A DNA stretch of 64,000 nucleotides from positions 1 to 64,000 of the forward strand of contig WEDG01005155.1 in assembly GCA_017591395.1 (NCBI GenBank). Reading direction: 5' to 3'. Origin of the DNA: Schistocephalus solidus. Its lineage: Eukaryota; Platyhelminthes; Cestoda; Diphyllobothriidea; Diphyllobothriidae. This document shows positions 1-12,584 of the stretch, in pieces (position 1 is the stretch's first letter; each line of letters opens with the position of its first letter). The notes below the pieces were generated by a model. That model saw only the letters and a program-made list of their open reading frames with translations. It was not told the origin of the DNA and did not search any database. The position numbers and the translations under genes are program-made.

Positions 1-2
1 CT

Positions 3-526
3 GGTGGAGCTCACTTGGAATATGCCATCCAGGCCTGGCGTCCGTGGTTTAAGAAGGATTATCTACAGCTGGAACGAGTGCAGGCGAGGGCTACGAAGAT
101 GTTCAATAATATTACTCATCTGCCTTACGAAGCCAGACTGGTTGAGCTTGATTTGTTTCCTCTAAATTACAGGCAACTACGCGGTGACCTCATCCAAACC
201 TACCGGATTGTCAGAGGCCACGATTGTGCCCTAGAATTTTCTGACTTCTTAAAATTGGCTGAGACGGAACATCTGCGGGGTTATCCCTTAAAACTACAGA
301 GGAAGTTTGTCCACACGGAATCCGTCAGAACGCCTTTTCGCAGAGGGTCGTTGGAGCATGGAACGGACTCCCTGACGAGGTGGTCCTTTCAGAAACTGTT
401 GACACATTTAAATTCAAACTAGATACTCATTTTCTGAGAAAACTATTGTGTAAACAGTGGCAGCTTGCGCCTGGCCCACACATATCGATGACCTTACATT
501 TTAATTTGTCAGATATATCACTGTAA
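3..526 (+). pseudogene. 3' end of a non-LTR (LINE) retrotransposon reverse transcriptase ORF, frameshifted
   Basis: The reading frame is open from the left edge and encodes the C-terminal part of a LINE ORF2 of the jockey/CR1-like type. Visible hallmarks are LEYAIQAW near the start, the RVQARATK stretch and LRGDLIQTYRI; these belong to the region after the reverse transcriptase palm that is common in animal LINE ORF2 proteins. Around position 320 the frame changes: the first frame runs to a stop at 422, while the family-like continuation (AFSQRVVGAWNGLP, then FKFKLDTHF) is in another frame and ends at the stop at 524-526. The copy is therefore disabled by one indel. The catalytic domain and endonuclease lie outside the window, so the subfamily cannot be fixed. 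It is a mobile-element relic, not a host gene. Confidence 0.85.
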
Positions 527-615
527 ACGTTTGTACTATTGACATTTTTGCATGTGAAAAGGAAGCTCAATGGCGAAAGCCTACTTCCCTCAATAAAGTG
601 ACTTAAAGTGACTTA
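527..615 (+). repeat. LINE 3' untranslated tail with a short tandem end
   Basis: Directly after the ORF stop lies a short 3' UTR containing AATAAA (592-597). It ends in two copies of the decamer TAAAGTGACT at 594-613. Short terminal tandem repeats are typical 3' ends of CR1/jockey-like elements and act as the template end recognised for target-primed reverse transcription. The element therefore appears complete at its 3' end. Confidence 0.7.
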
Positions 616-1173
616 TTTCTCCTTATATCACCAGTCATCAGAACGATGAAGTCATTCGGACGTACACATTCGGTGGTCCATAGTCTAAAATGCTGACGTT
701 TTATTGGATACTAACCATCACCAAAATTCAACTCAGGATCCTTAGATGCTTAGGCTTGAAGTTCTTTGACGTATTTTCAAGAGATTTTGTTTCATACGCC
801 TAAGTGATCAAGAACAAACCATCTCGACGTTTCGTCATCTTATTCTGAAATGCTTCATCATTATTACCCTACTTTACCACCTGACCTTATTTTCCTTAGC
901 AGTTTTTTCCTACCTTCTATTCGAAAATGGAGGCCTATTGAACTCTGCCTCCATTTTAAAGATAGGAGTTTTTTTCACTGCCCATCTTTCTTGTTCACGA
1001 TTAATCTTAAAACATCTCTAACTGTTGACCTAGCAGGACAAGTTCTGCCTACATTATTAAGTATTTGTACATTTTATCTGCACATATTGTCATAACTTTA
1101 TTTAATTACTAATGTTTGGCTAGACAGTGCCTTGCTGGTGCTATCCAAATATAAATTCTAAATTCCAAACCAA
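616..1173. other. no recognisable feature
   Basis: AT-rich sequence between the LINE tail and the gypsy fragment. Only short chance reading frames are present and I recognise no gene or repeat. Confidence 0.5.
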
Positions 1174-2216
1174 GTGAATGCTGCTCATCCTGGTATCAGT
1201 GTAATTAAGCCCATCAATCGCAGTTCTGTCTACTGGCCTGGTATGGACAGCGACATCCACGACCTCGTTCGACGCTGTCCCCATTGTCAACAGGCTGCCA
1301 AGATGCCGTCCGGTTAACCACCTGCGCCATGGCAAGCACCGGATAGGCCTTGGTCACGCATGCATGTGGATTTTTGCTGGCCCACTTGATGGCGTATCAT
1401 ACCTAATACTGATCGACGCTTACTCAAAGTGGTCCGAGATTACATCACAGAATCCGGCAACGACGTCTGCCACTATCGATATCCTACGACGCATTTTCAG
1501 CCAACACGGCCTACCGGATGTTCAGGTTTCGGATAATGGTTCCCAGTTTACCTCCTTGGTGTTTGAGGATTTCTGCCGCCAGCCAAACATCCAGCATTTT
1601 GGTTCTCCACCCAACCATCCACAGTCTAACGGTCAGGCGGAGCGTTTTGTCGAAATATTCAAGAGAGCCTCTTTAAAGCTCGTGGGGAGGGGACCACGGG
1701 TAAAATCATACAGGCATTCCTGTTTTCTTACCGGACTTCTCCGAACCCGGCGTCCCCCAGTGGTGTTTTCTCTGGCCAAGGCCTTGATGGGGCGAAAACT
1801 ACGCCTAAAGTCCCATGCGCTGGTTCCTACCAATGTGCCACCCACGCAGCCAACTTCATCTGTGTCTTGCAGTAAACTTCTAATCGCAACGCTCATCTTC
1901 TTTCGCAATTATCGAGCTAGTTTTCCAAATTGGATTAAGGCGACCGTAGATGGGCACAGATGAATTATGTTGTTCGAAATCTGCATGCGTGACAACACCT
2001 GGGTTGGCCACCACAATATGATTCCACGGCGGCATTTCAGTAAAACAACCATGTCCGAGTCATTGTCATCACTCCCCCTCGACTTCCTGCTGGATACATT
2101 TACCATTCCGATTGATCACCCAGTCGCCGAACCCAGCGCTGCACCTCCTTCAAATGTACCACCTTCATTATCTGTTACTGGCTCCACGCCTTCCGAACAC
2201 AAACTGCTCTAAAAAC
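1174..2216 (+). pseudogene. Ty3/gypsy-type integrase fragment, disrupted
   Basis: Reading + strand, an integrase zinc-binding region (HPGIS, YWPGM, CPHCQQ) is followed by a DDE catalytic core: HVDF with the first Asp, SDNGSQFTS with the second Asp, and GQAERFVEIFK with the Glu. A C-terminal tail (RNYRASFPNW, then RDNTWVGHH) continues to 2212. The copy is broken at three places: an in-frame TAA at 1315-1317, an extra base near 1370 exactly at the first catalytic Asp, and an in-frame TGA at 1961-1963. The residue three positions before HPG is Asn where family members have a zinc-binding His. Reverse transcriptase and RNase H are absent upstream, so this is a 5'-truncated relic of an LTR retrotransposon. 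Confidence 0.88.
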
Positions 2217-2289
2217 GCCAAACCAACCTAGTGTGCCGAACAAACGCGGCCGATACAGGTCAACCTACGTCAGAAACGGTACTAAACTT

Positions 2290-2511
2290 CTCGAATGGGA
2301 GGTGTTGGGAATGATCATTCCCACGATGAGTCATCTCAGAAAAATGCACCTGTGCGCGAGTTTATCACACTGAATACCACGAAGGATGCTCGACAATGTT
2401 CTGCATTGAATGTGGCTATAGAGCTCTCGTTAGATCTGATCGATCCATATCCACAAGCATTTTGCTCAGCTCTTATCTATCTTCCTCTAGAAGCTGATTC
2501 GACACAATATA
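2290..2511 (+). repeat. probable gypsy LTR piece, cut by a Penelope-like insertion
   Basis: After the integrase tail, a purine-rich run (GGGAGGTG, about 2296-2303) precedes a TG start (about 2301), as expected for a polypurine tract and a 3' LTR. The sequence stays without coding signal until about 2511, where the 3' end of a Penelope-like element begins. The LTR end cannot be seen, so the call rests on position and the purine tract. Confidence 0.45.
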
Positions 2512-3655
2512 ACTAAGCTGGACAGAAGGCAGGTTGTCCTTGCGGTGGATTGAAAGTTGGTTTTCATGCAATCTCGTGCCCAGGCATTTGCCCGTTACTC
2601 CAACATATGTCCTCCCATCGCAATTTTTGTATGACGTGCTGTAGACCGTTGCTGATTGTTCTCTTACTGGTAGCAGGCCTTTGGGCTCTGTAACTTCGTG
2701 CCTTATTTTTTATTCTGGTTGATGAGGAACGCTGATCAGAAGCAGATTTACGAGTCCTGCCATCACCCCTGAAACATTCGTCACATAGGGGATTGTGAGC
2801 AAGAACTTTGGTGTTTCTTTATTCGAACGCTCAAACTGAGTCTTCCTGCAGCATTTACGTATGATTGAACTTGAATAACCATTGGCTGTAAAAAGACATG
2901 TAAGATCTCCATACCCTGCTTCTGCCCACTGCCAAAACTAAAGGGTGTTTGAACGCTTCGGAAAAGAGCTCTGGCAAAACTGCGTTTGTGACGAAAATCG
3001 TGGTTACTTTCGAAGTGGAGGATGCGCCTCCTGTCTATTGCCTTACACTAGACCGTTGTTCTTATCTTGTCATCTGCTAGTTTTATAACTTGGACGTCAA
3101 GGAAGGGCAGCTGAATTCTTCTTCTATGGTAAACTGGACGTCGGGGAAACTAAATTCAACAATAGCTTGAAATTCTGCATGTGGCTCCTGTTGATTATGG
3201 TGGAAGTGTGGTCGATGTATCTGATCAATAACCTCTGGGAGTACGAGCTGAAGATCAGCTGCTCAAGTCTCTGCAAAAGTGCATCGGTAATTAGTTCAGA
3301 CAGACGCGCACCCATCGGTGTCCCATATTTTGCTCGGAGATCTGGTCGTTGAATGTGAAGAAGGTCCTAAGCCAAATTTCTAGGACCTCGATGATATGCG
3401 TTGTTTTGAGTTGTTGATTTGTTTTGTCACATTTTTCCCGGAGAAAGCCATCGAAATTGTCGCTACCTAGTGCGGATGGAATAGAGATGAATAAAGAAAT
3501 CACATCAAATGACAAAATCTTATCGTCTGCCATTATTTCAAGGTGTTGTATGCGTGTTAATAACTCACCAGCTGACTTCATGGTCCACTTCGAATCCTTA
3601 GTAGGGAAAAAAACTGCTGGTTCAACTGTATACGGTTCCAATTATCAGTGTGGTA
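2512..3655 (-). pseudogene. Penelope-like retroelement fragment (reverse transcriptase plus GIY-YIG endonuclease)
   Basis: On the minus strand, 3641-3291 encodes the RT palm region with LSFDVISLF, the Penelope version of the first catalytic Asp motif. 3315-3124 continues in another frame with a GTPMGARLS motif and the second catalytic box, which here reads YIDH instead of the usual YVDD. Further along (about 3110-2960) come QLPFLDVQV and ILHFESNH, and near 2645-2500 the GIY-YIG-type nuclease region (CDGRTYVGVTGK, then TRLHENQ). There are at least two frame changes plus stops. The N-terminal RT half is missing, so the copy is 5'-truncated. It is a dead relic inserted into or beside the gypsy LTR. 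Confidence 0.85.
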
Positions 3656-6600
3656 AAACAAACTAGAAACATAAGTTATTTGCTGAGTTTTACGGCACTA
3701 AGCGTCATAATTTTGAAAAATATAATTTGCAAAACGGAGTCCACCCCTGGGTTCGAAAACATGCAACTTATCATATGTATATTTACGTGATTTGCACGAG
3801 CGCATGATAAAATTTTCTGTTTTTCTGAGGGGATTCATTTAAATATTATTTTCTGCTTAAATTAATGCTCTTTTATACTACAACGCAGAAAAACAAGAGG
3901 TTTCAATTCGTAGCTTTCAATGGTGTCGAAAATTACTTGGATATCATGAAACGTCAGATTTTGCCCAAGTCTGATTTTTTACTCAATATTCAGATTTTAG
4001 TTGAATCCTCTTTTTAGTAAACATATTTCTATGCCTCCAATCATCTAAACAAAAAAACTCAACGAGCTCAATTTTGTGCCATACTACTAACTCAAATTTC
4101 GATATTGAAATTTCATGCGTTTGAAAGTCTACCCTATCTCTGAGTAATTCGCCTGACCACACAAACGAACGGTGCAATCAGAATTTAGCAAATGATGTCC
4201 TACCAACTATCCAGCGGGATTTAATATCAGATTTTAACGATTATCTGCTAGAAGACGTTCCATTTGACGTAAGTATGGCCAAAATCCTATGCAGTTTAAA
4301 GAAATAACTAGTGAAGCAGTCAGACCCAGCCACGTTATAGAAGTTGTAAAACGGTAGGGCGAGGTTGAGGATTCTAACAATCCAGGAGTTCTGAATAGGT
4401 TTATGGTCCAGATGCCCTTAAGTAAGGGGAATCAAATAAAGTGCAGCCAAATTGACTTCGTAAGATAGGTGGGCAAGATTCATCCCTATCTTTGGAGGCG
4501 TTGCCGGCACCGGTTCAAGAAATTAAAAATCGATTTTGAGTCACGGACGCCAGGCCTGTATAAAATTCCAAATGATACCAAACGAATGTCCCACAGATTT
4601 TACTAAAAATGTCTTATCGATTTGAATTAAAAAAATTTGCAGAGCACATAGAACATATTTGCGTTTAGTTGCCTCTGGATGCTGCGACGATGGCTTAAGG
4701 TCCTTCTTTTCCTCATCATTTGAAGGGGGATGCCCACCAGTAAAATATCGGAAAGATTAAATTGGTTTGTTGGTCAGTCTGATAATTGATCAAAGGAGTG
4801 AACAATAACCCACGATACGATTTAAGAGCCAGAGTTCAAATCAGTTGCCGAGTCATTAAATGCTTTTTGATTTTTTTGCCTATCTGCGTGTTAGAACATC
4901 ACATACTCTTTAGAGGTGGAGTGCCTTTTGATTTCACCTTATACAGCATTTGGGGCAAGGTCGTGTGTGGGACCCGTAAACAAGCGGCTTAGCTGTTTCA
5001 CTAACTTTTCCCAGATGCGGAGAATTGACGGATATGGGCGCTCAACCCACACGGTGGAGTAGCAAATTCCTCCTATAAATCCAGCAAGCTTGAATCTTTT
5101 ATGAATGTTAATTGATACTGGCCTGAAAATTCACCATGCTCTATAACCAACGTTGCGCCACTAGTTCTGAATTTCATACCACGTTTCGCTAATGCAGGGG
5201 ACTGTTGAGCAGTAATAGGTCACATTGAACTCTAAGCCACAAAATTTTGGTTCGAAGAGGACCGTTGTTGATCATAAAACAGACTGAGGATAGCAGTACC
5301 ATCCATTTGCATATTCAAGTGGAAGGAGTTCAACTTTGGTCGACTTTGTTTAAATGGGCTAAATAATCTCAGTTAACCTTACAGAGAGGTGTAGAGTTTT
5401 CGAAGTCCGTTGGATTTCATGTGTTGGGGATTTCTCAAAATATGGATCTTCAGGGTCGTTTTTACGTAAAAGCGAACTACATCAGAGCCGCAAAAGTATG
5501 TTCACTGTTCTTTTAAACATAATAGCAACAAGTACAGTTAAAATGGGAGAATTAAACGAAGTTCGAGGCTAATGTAGCTGTCCAACAAAATGGCCATACT
5601 TTTTTCTTAAAATATAATTCCCAAAAGCATTCTTTAAACAATTTTAATGCAGTAAATTAAGAAACATACTTTTTTATTTTTAAGTATATTATTAAATCAT
5701 TCAATATCACCCTGATAGCATATTTCTAATGAAACGATAGACCAATTGCCGCAGAAAAAGGGTTTCACAGCGATACATGTCATAAAGTGCCTCAATTCAG
5801 CACTCACGCCCGATGTTTAATTTTGAAGCTTTTTCACCTGTACCAGTCGCGTCACGGTCGGAATCGTGGGCATCTCGGGTTTATACTGCTGTGAATTGCC
5901 TGGAGCAGTGACCATCACAATGGCCCTAAGGGTGCCTGGTTAGGCATCATCAGCACTTACTAACTCGATTGGGGCTGAAATCGCAACCAATCATAAAGCG
6001 GAATAATACCAAACTGGCTATGGCTCTTGCAAAAGCACAAAAATTGTTATTGCTATGTTACCGGAGCGGCAGTGCCAAAGTAGTTTGTGCACGTGAAATG
6101 TTTAGATCACTGCTTTCGAATCCTAAGTTTTTGCATTTTCATACCAAAGCACGCCCAATATTGTCTTTTACATTTCAAAAATCTTGTCTCCACATTTATC
6201 TGCGACTGCTGCGTTAAATAGATGTATCCTCAATCGCACATATGATGGAGAGTGCATATGCGGTGGTATACGCTATCCTTCCGTTAAGGGCCGTACACTG
6301 TAAAAGAAAGTACTTAGACTCTAATGTAATATATAAATACACTCGCTCATAGACCGATTGCTTCAAGGATTTTTGTTTAAACGTTCGACAGTAGCCTTTG
6401 AGTATATAATATCCTGTTGCTAACACCAATACCACTGGCGTTAATTTTCACGACTACTTTAGTTTTATATGGCCAACGTAATGTGAACATCATGATTTAA
6501 AACCAGAACGAGGTAATTATGATTACGCAACAGTTATAGGCTATGAAATGTTTCTTAACTTCACTAGAAGCGGCTTGAACTCAAATTAGCGCAATGGAAA

Positions 6601-7477
6601 TGCTTAAGAAGGGACAGACGATTGGCTTCGTTTTAAATTTTGGCCAGACTTTGTGAAAAGATAGCCTTGCTCTTAATCATTATTCCGAGTGTAACTTTCC
6701 CTTACACGTATGTTTGAAATGAGTTTGACATAGAAGTAAGCTAACTTATGTCGTTAAATGACGTTCTGGATTAAATGCTAAATATATATCAATTTAAGCT
6801 GTGATAATCAATTTAACTCGCCAGAAATTTTGAGCGCCAAATAAAAACAGAGTTGTTATAATGTACTGGGAAGAAAAAGGTTATTTGCTTATTTGTCTAC
6901 ATCGTAATGGGAAGAATTCTTTATAGCATAGCGATTCTTAAATAAACTGCACGGGAAATAATGGGGAAGACGTCGATTTAGCCTATTTTTTCCAGTTAAG
7001 ACCTAGCATATAGAAGAAATCTTCCGAAATTATGACTATTTGACAAGTTAACAGTCTCTTTTACTGTTTAATATAGATTCACATAGCTTAAGACTTGGAT
7101 TCAGAATTTCCTTCTCATATTTACACGTTGCATGTATTTAAACATTAAATATTAAGCTGCAAAATACTATGCCAAAATACAGTTCTGAAAAGCGTTATAT
7201 GTTTTTGCATGATGCGTTAATGACGATATACAGACGGATCAACCTATTCGTTTGGCTTAAATAAACAAGGCCTTATTATGAAAGACTGTACATACAGCAA
7301 GATAAGGTCTGATAAACGAAAAGCACCCAGTCAGGTAATGCAGTATATTTTAAATGGAACTTTATCAGCGTTCAATATTTGCTCCTTGGCTTGCACTTTT
7401 TATGTGGTTGTGTTATTTGTTGACTTACTGACGTATTTCTTATTTTATAAGTGTGAAGTTTAATATTGATTTTGTAG
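3656..7477. other. AT-rich intronic or intergenic DNA without recognisable gene
   Basis: About 3.8 kb of AT-rich sequence upstream of the first visible docking-protein exon. Open frames are short and unlike known proteins. The exon carrying the first PH strands might lie here or left of the window; I could not identify it. Confidence 0.5.
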
Positions 7478-8015
7478 GATGACTGGGTCCCTTGCGAAGT
7501 TCGTCTCCTTACAGATGACGTGGATACCTTTCTGTGCATCAAATCGAAACCACTTGGCTTTATTACCAACGAAGAAGACATGAAGAGCATCTTTTCGGAA
7601 GCTTCAATGCTTAGCAGCATCTCTAGTCGCAACATTCCCGCAACATGTCCACGTCCCTTTACAGCCCTCTGTAACCTGAGTGAATACAAGTCTTGTACCG
7701 TACTTGCCATCTCTGTAGATGGTGTGGCGCATTTTGCACTTAAGCTGATTCCTGCGGGTCTATTTGGCAACAAGCGCCTCTTCCTGGCCATGGAAAATGA
7801 ACAAGAAGTCACTAGGTGGCTGGCGGTTATCAAACTATGTCTGGGCAAGAAGAGACGAACTAACAGCAATCTCATGCAGTCACGTGACTCGCTCATATTC
7901 AATGGATCTCTTCGCAAAACAGCCAGCCAGGACACCTTGAAATCAAACTCTGGCAGCCGCGTTGACCTCGATATTGAAACAATGGACAATGAGGTGTATG
8001 AACCCTATTCGCCGC
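7478..8015 (+). CDS. Dok/IRS-type docking protein, exon with partial PH domain and linker
   Basis: The exon follows a TTTTGTAG acceptor (AG at 7476-7477), opens in phase 0, and ends at CGC|GTAAGC (donor at 8016) in phase 1. It encodes 179 codons plus one base. Residues 1-125 fit a PH domain lacking its first strand: DDWVPCEVRLL, a middle with HFALKLIP, then KRLFLAMENEQEVTRWLAVIK, whose Trp (residue about 114) is the conserved Trp of the C-terminal PH helix. A Ser-rich linker of about 50 residues follows, ending in EVYEPYSP with two tyrosines. PH domains place such adaptors at phosphoinositides in the plasma membrane. Its phase matches the PTB exon at 25513, which supports one gene. An upstream exon must supply the PH start. 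Dok fits best; IRS or another PH-PTB adaptor is possible. Confidence 0.8.
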
Positions 8016-8269
8016 GTAAGCTCTCCTCCCTATGTCTATTAATAGGCATGCTCTTGATCTCGACTAAGCAGGTTTTCGCAGCGAACTTTACAAGGCTTTT
8101 TTCCTTTAGAAGTAAAGTGTTCTCTTAGTGCCACATGCTGATCGACATTTTGATTGTTCAACTACAGCCGAAGCTTGTTGCAAAAATCCGTTCATATGTA
8201 AATCATAAATATATATATATTCGTAGTACTTAGTGGAAGGTTGGGAAAGCCTGGGACGCTCAAAGGAGA

Positions 8270-8440
8270 TAATTGAATATTAAGCCAGAATGAAATACAT
8301 ATTCAAGCAGGAATAGGCACACACCAATCTATTGGCTTCCCGAAGCAAACAAGTTTCTTATTGGTGGCTAGGAAGCGGCAACCAACAAACAAGCCGAAGT
8401 CAGCCAAGTTATAATTGTGGGACGACCGTAAATGCGAAAT
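8270..8440 (+). repeat. dispersed repeat fragment (family of 49.0-49.6 kb)
   Basis: This shares a near-identical block with 49207-49340: ATAGGCACACACC, then CTATTGGCTTCCCGAAGCA, then a GCCGAAGTC and TATAATTG block. It is a single partial copy with no coding signal. Confidence 0.7.
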
Positions 8441-9639
8441 CATGTGGGCGGAACAAGCCCAAAAGGGATTGTACCAATATAATCTCAGTTTCAGTAGTTT
8501 TCTCATCTCTGAAATATATCCATGTATCTGATTTATCCCTTTGGAGCCAAGTTAAAATATTTTTTAACCTTTCAATCAATTTCATAGAATAAACCACTCA
8601 GAGGCGTGAACAATCTTTATACCAAGAGCCGACTCTTCTTCGAATTCTCATTGTTGAAATCGTGAATTTTGACGTTATGGGAGCAAAAATCAATATTGAA
8701 GCTACAGGAGTTTTAGTTAGGAAACTCCTTTCGTCGACTGAAAACTGGAATTCTCTAAGGTTATATTTTAGCTTGGAGGACTGGGGGATAAGCAGACTTT
8801 TGGATGATTTAATGCGTAGAACTATCAATATACTTATTAACGAAGAATTGAACTTATCAGCTATTTTCGATTGTGGAGACCTTCGAGAAAGATTCGCTTT
8901 TTGTCTTTCCATTTTTCATTGATTTACCCAAATCAGGGGTCAAAGTATTCGTTCAAGCTGAAGATGGTATGGACGATGCTGATGATCAAAATTTTCTCAT
9001 ACGCACCTTAGGAAACTGGATGCAGAGGATTTAAGAGATGGTAGGATCTCTTACAAGGTTACTGAGACATGTAAGAGGGAGAAATACCATTCTTCTAACC
9101 GTTTCTCACATGTAAGTGATGGAATAAATAAAAACGCCACTTGTTGTGGATGAGTCAATTCAGATGGCCTGTATTCAATAATAAGACAATGAGCCTCCGA
9201 AATTTTCTTGTTTCCTCGAAGACACATATACATGCATCCAGTATTCTAAGGAGCCATTTTCTCCAAGCACACATTTAAGAAACAAAAACATTCACTGCAG
9301 ACCCGTGGTTCTGAACAGCAGCAAGAGCAACTGTTACTCAGTCATATTAGTTTTGCCAGGACGAAATCTAGATTACGTAGGGCAAAAATCATACGTTTAA
9401 GTGAAAACTGACCATGGGAAATAGGACACTTGAGTATCTTGGAAGGATATTTCCCCTGATTAATCCAGACCATTGACACCTAGGATGCCCGGCCGACCGC
9501 AGGTAGTTTGGAATGAGCGGAAAGTGTGACTGCTATACCCCGTCTCGTTGCAAGCGGCTGTCAAATATCAGAAGTTCCTATTTCGCATAGTGTAGTCTGT
9601 TGATTAAAGTGCAGTCACGTGCAACCCTCAATGACAAAT
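8441..9639. other. intronic DNA, no feature seen
   Basis: AT-rich sequence. Two overlapping opposite-strand frames at 8598-8922 have no recognisable motif and look like chance openings. Confidence 0.5.
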
Positions 9640-9850
9640 TTGACCGTCTTTCTAGATGATGTCCTCGATGTGCCCATGGCACAGGGATGGTAACTTGCGC
9701 TTGGATTATTTTATAGTGATAACAGACTTGCGGAGCATCTACCATACTTTATGTTCCCTTATATTCCTGCGTTCTGTGTCAAGAAGGCAGGATTGGATGC
9801 AGGTGATTCGTCTATGCGTTTCACCGATGCCTGGGCTTAGTCCTCGTGTT
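9640..9850 (+). repeat. dispersed repeat, copy 1 of a four-copy family
   Basis: Shares an ordered set of blocks with 19370-19570, 54110-54335 and 63725-63860: a GATG(A/T)CCTCGATGTGC-like start, TATAGTGATA, ACTTGCGGAGCATCTACC, then a GATTGGATGCAGGTG-like part. All four copies lie in the same orientation. The family is unidentified and non-coding. Confidence 0.6.
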
Positions 9851-9899
9851 GGTCAAATGCATTTACTGCCTGGCCCGTTGTCGGGGCATGCATAGGAGG

Positions 9900-12109
9900 T
9901 ATGGAAGAGAATTACCAAATTTATCCGCGGCTCTTCCCTATTATAGCCATCCAAAGTGCATTCGGTGAGTCTGAGGTGAAGGCGAATTACTTGCTGAACT
10001 TTTATCTAACCGATAATGTCAGTGGAGTTGGAGTTTTATACTTTCCCTGGTTTTCATCGAGGGTTGTTTGAACACTACTGCTTAATCCGTTCGAATCATG
10101 TGACAGTGGAATATTATTATAATGCAGGCTTTTGTTCCAGAGTTTTTCCCGAAACCCTGCAGGATTAGAAGTAAAAAGACTATATTATGGTTGATTTAAA
10201 TCAGAGGACTCTCTAGCCTGTGAGTCTGGCAAAGGCAACCATTCCAGTAACACTGCCAGTAAAGTGACGCAGGAAAAATTCGAACATTTATTGATTCAGC
10301 TATTAGAACAAACACGAAGTTGTGTCTGGTGTTATCTGGAGGGGAAGAGCCTTCTTTCTATGGACGGGCGTGGATTCTAATTGATCAAGTTACGCATCAC
10401 AGCAGGCCTTTCATGTGTTTATCTTGCAACCGCTGTAAAGGTATTCAATTTCATCGAGTGGTAGGCGCCATGTGCAGTTTATCTGCGCGAAGTTCTTAGG
10501 AGTGAACTCCTATTCTTGTTTGCCTAACGAGGTGAACCTCAGACAAAACAGGGAGAGTTATGCATGATCTAGCATAAACATTCGCAGAAGATTCCATCAG
10601 TGGTCAGAAAACATGGTTTCGTGTTTGTGAACTTCGGGCGTGGAGGTAGAACGCTTGACAATGATCTCCCGCATTGACAGACCAGTAATCGTTAAGAGCC
10701 ATGTTACACAATGGAAGGTCTCGGAAGCTCGTTATTTACCCCAGGAGAGCAAGCATATGCATCCGCAGAATCTGCTCTCCCTTGACTCAGTAGATAAGTC
10801 CAAGCCATTGGTAAAATAAGTCCCTATATGCGAGAAGAATGGTATTCTACACCAGCATTTGCAATGGCTGTTGCAACTTAGCCACCACGCGCTTGCATTC
10901 CACATGATCTGATAAAGAAGTTTGGCTTTAATTTTTCTGGTAAAACCAAGGGCATAAGATATTCTGGGCGTGTATGAGAAGACCGAAACACCGCAAGAGC
11001 TACTGGCGACGATTGCTACGATGATTTCCCGAGGTTCACCTAACCGAGCAGCTTGTTCTTATCAATCTAACAGGTCTTTTTAACGGAACAAAGCGCTCGA
11101 CTCTATATCGTATAGATCAGACTGATTAGAGTTATAGCATTATATTGGGAGGTTCCATGCCCTCTACCGTATTTCTTGGACGTTGTTTAGCTGATCGTAG
11201 TCTCTTAGTTATTGGGGACAGAGTTTGTGGTTTTGCAGTATACATAGCGTCGTCCCGTTTCAGCTGGGGCCTGCGATCGCAGCAAAAACCCAATGAATGA
11301 TTAAATTTGAAGATTAGAAGTGGCTACTTGGTCGAATACAGCCTACTTTAACTGGCAAACGTTCTTGAAGCCAGGAAATTGGACATGCAAGCTAACGACT
11401 CCAGGGCACCACAAGCGCCAGACATCGCGTGACGAAAAAACTTCGATCAAGTAATATTTCTCCATGGCCTCAGCTCTTATATCCACTTATAATTCGCCAA
11501 GATTGATGAGTATCCGCAAGCATCATATTGTATCAAAATTCGAGGAGCTTTTCAAGTGGAACCGTTTGTTGTTGCCTCAAAAAAATTTCCCCTTATCGGT
11601 TACGTGGCGATGAACATACGGGACCCAGGTTCTGATACAGAAGAAAAAAGGCGATTTCGGGACCAACAGTCTATTTCTAGAATGTTTCAATCTTCCACTC
11701 CAGACAACTGCCGTGCATAAATTTAAACGTGCCTTAATCGGGCAGCATTACTTGAGTGATTGTCTTTTGACGTGAATCGCAGTGTACTGTTTATTTTTCC
11801 AGAACCTGCAAAGCGACTAAGTACTTATCTTTGGTCTTTGAAAATGCCCCGTTATCATAAGAATACTGGCATCTTTTCAAACCTGACATTTACTGGTCGT
11901 GTCGAGAAGGTAGCTTGAAGCTAGGTCGTACGTATTTTATTGTCTCTTCAGAGCAGGTCTAAGTCTTAAAATAGTTTGTAACAGGAAGACTTTAGTCGAA
12001 GTTAGTTATATATCACTCTCTCCTGTCAGGACACACGAATGGGAACGTCCACTTCACATAAAACTAGCGGCTTTGTGCTAAATTCCAGCAAAAACAACCA
12101 TTTTCATGT
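9900..12109. other. intronic DNA, no feature seen
   Basis: About 2.2 kb with no long open frame, no recognisable repeat and no RNA gene that I can identify. Confidence 0.5.
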
Positions 12110-12240
12110 CCTAATCCTACCTCTACCCTTACATCTTACCTCACCGTAACCCTAGCCTTATCCATAAACCTAATATTCTTGGTATTTGGGCGGTTCCTGT
12201 CCCCATGTCCTACCTGTGGGTTATATAAGCAATTCCTACC
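12110..12240 (+). repeat. telomere-like degenerate repeat with conserved flank
   Basis: Degenerate CCCTAA-like units (ACCGTAACCCTAGCCTTA and similar) run into a flank reading CTTGGTATTTGGGCGGTTCCTGT, then ATGTCCTACCTG. The same flank follows CCCTAA-like tracts elsewhere in the window (about 48.9, 55.1 and 57.1 kb; inverted near 37.3 and 39.9 kb), so this is a dispersed family, not a chromosome end. Confidence 0.6.
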
Positions 12241-12548
12241 GAGAATGTGGCCCAAAGATTAGGGAGAAAACCACTTCGATGTTGTGGTTACTATCCAGTT
12301 ATCAGGCAGAGAAAAGTATTTCGTAACCTTACATACCCACCGACGCAGTTAGGTTCAATATAGTAGCAGGCCTCAAAAAGTATGCAGTTCTCTTTAAACC
12401 ATACTTAGCCACAGTTTTTCTGAAATCGTTGAAAGTACTTCTTGACCACAGAGACAGTCTGGAGTAGGTAGAGAAGCGAAAAAAATAATTAACAAAGTTC
12501 TGATATATGGTTTTGATTAGATAAAATTTTGTAAATTAGTGTACAACA

Positions 12549-12582
<34 letters not shown>
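12549..12582. repeat. (TA)n microsatellite
   Basis: About 16 uninterrupted TA dinucleotides lie directly against the first unit of the SINE satellite. Possibly the insertion site or the original SINE tail. Confidence 0.95.

Positions 12583-12584
<2 letters not shown>

Noticed and set aside
1141..1335. Minus-strand frame of 64 codons
   Set aside because: Antisense of the gypsy integrase zinc region, which has clear plus-strand motifs.
7372..7989. 205-codon minus-strand frame opposite the PH exon
   Set aside because: It mirrors the real exon; the plus-strand frame has splice signals and PH features, the minus frame has none.
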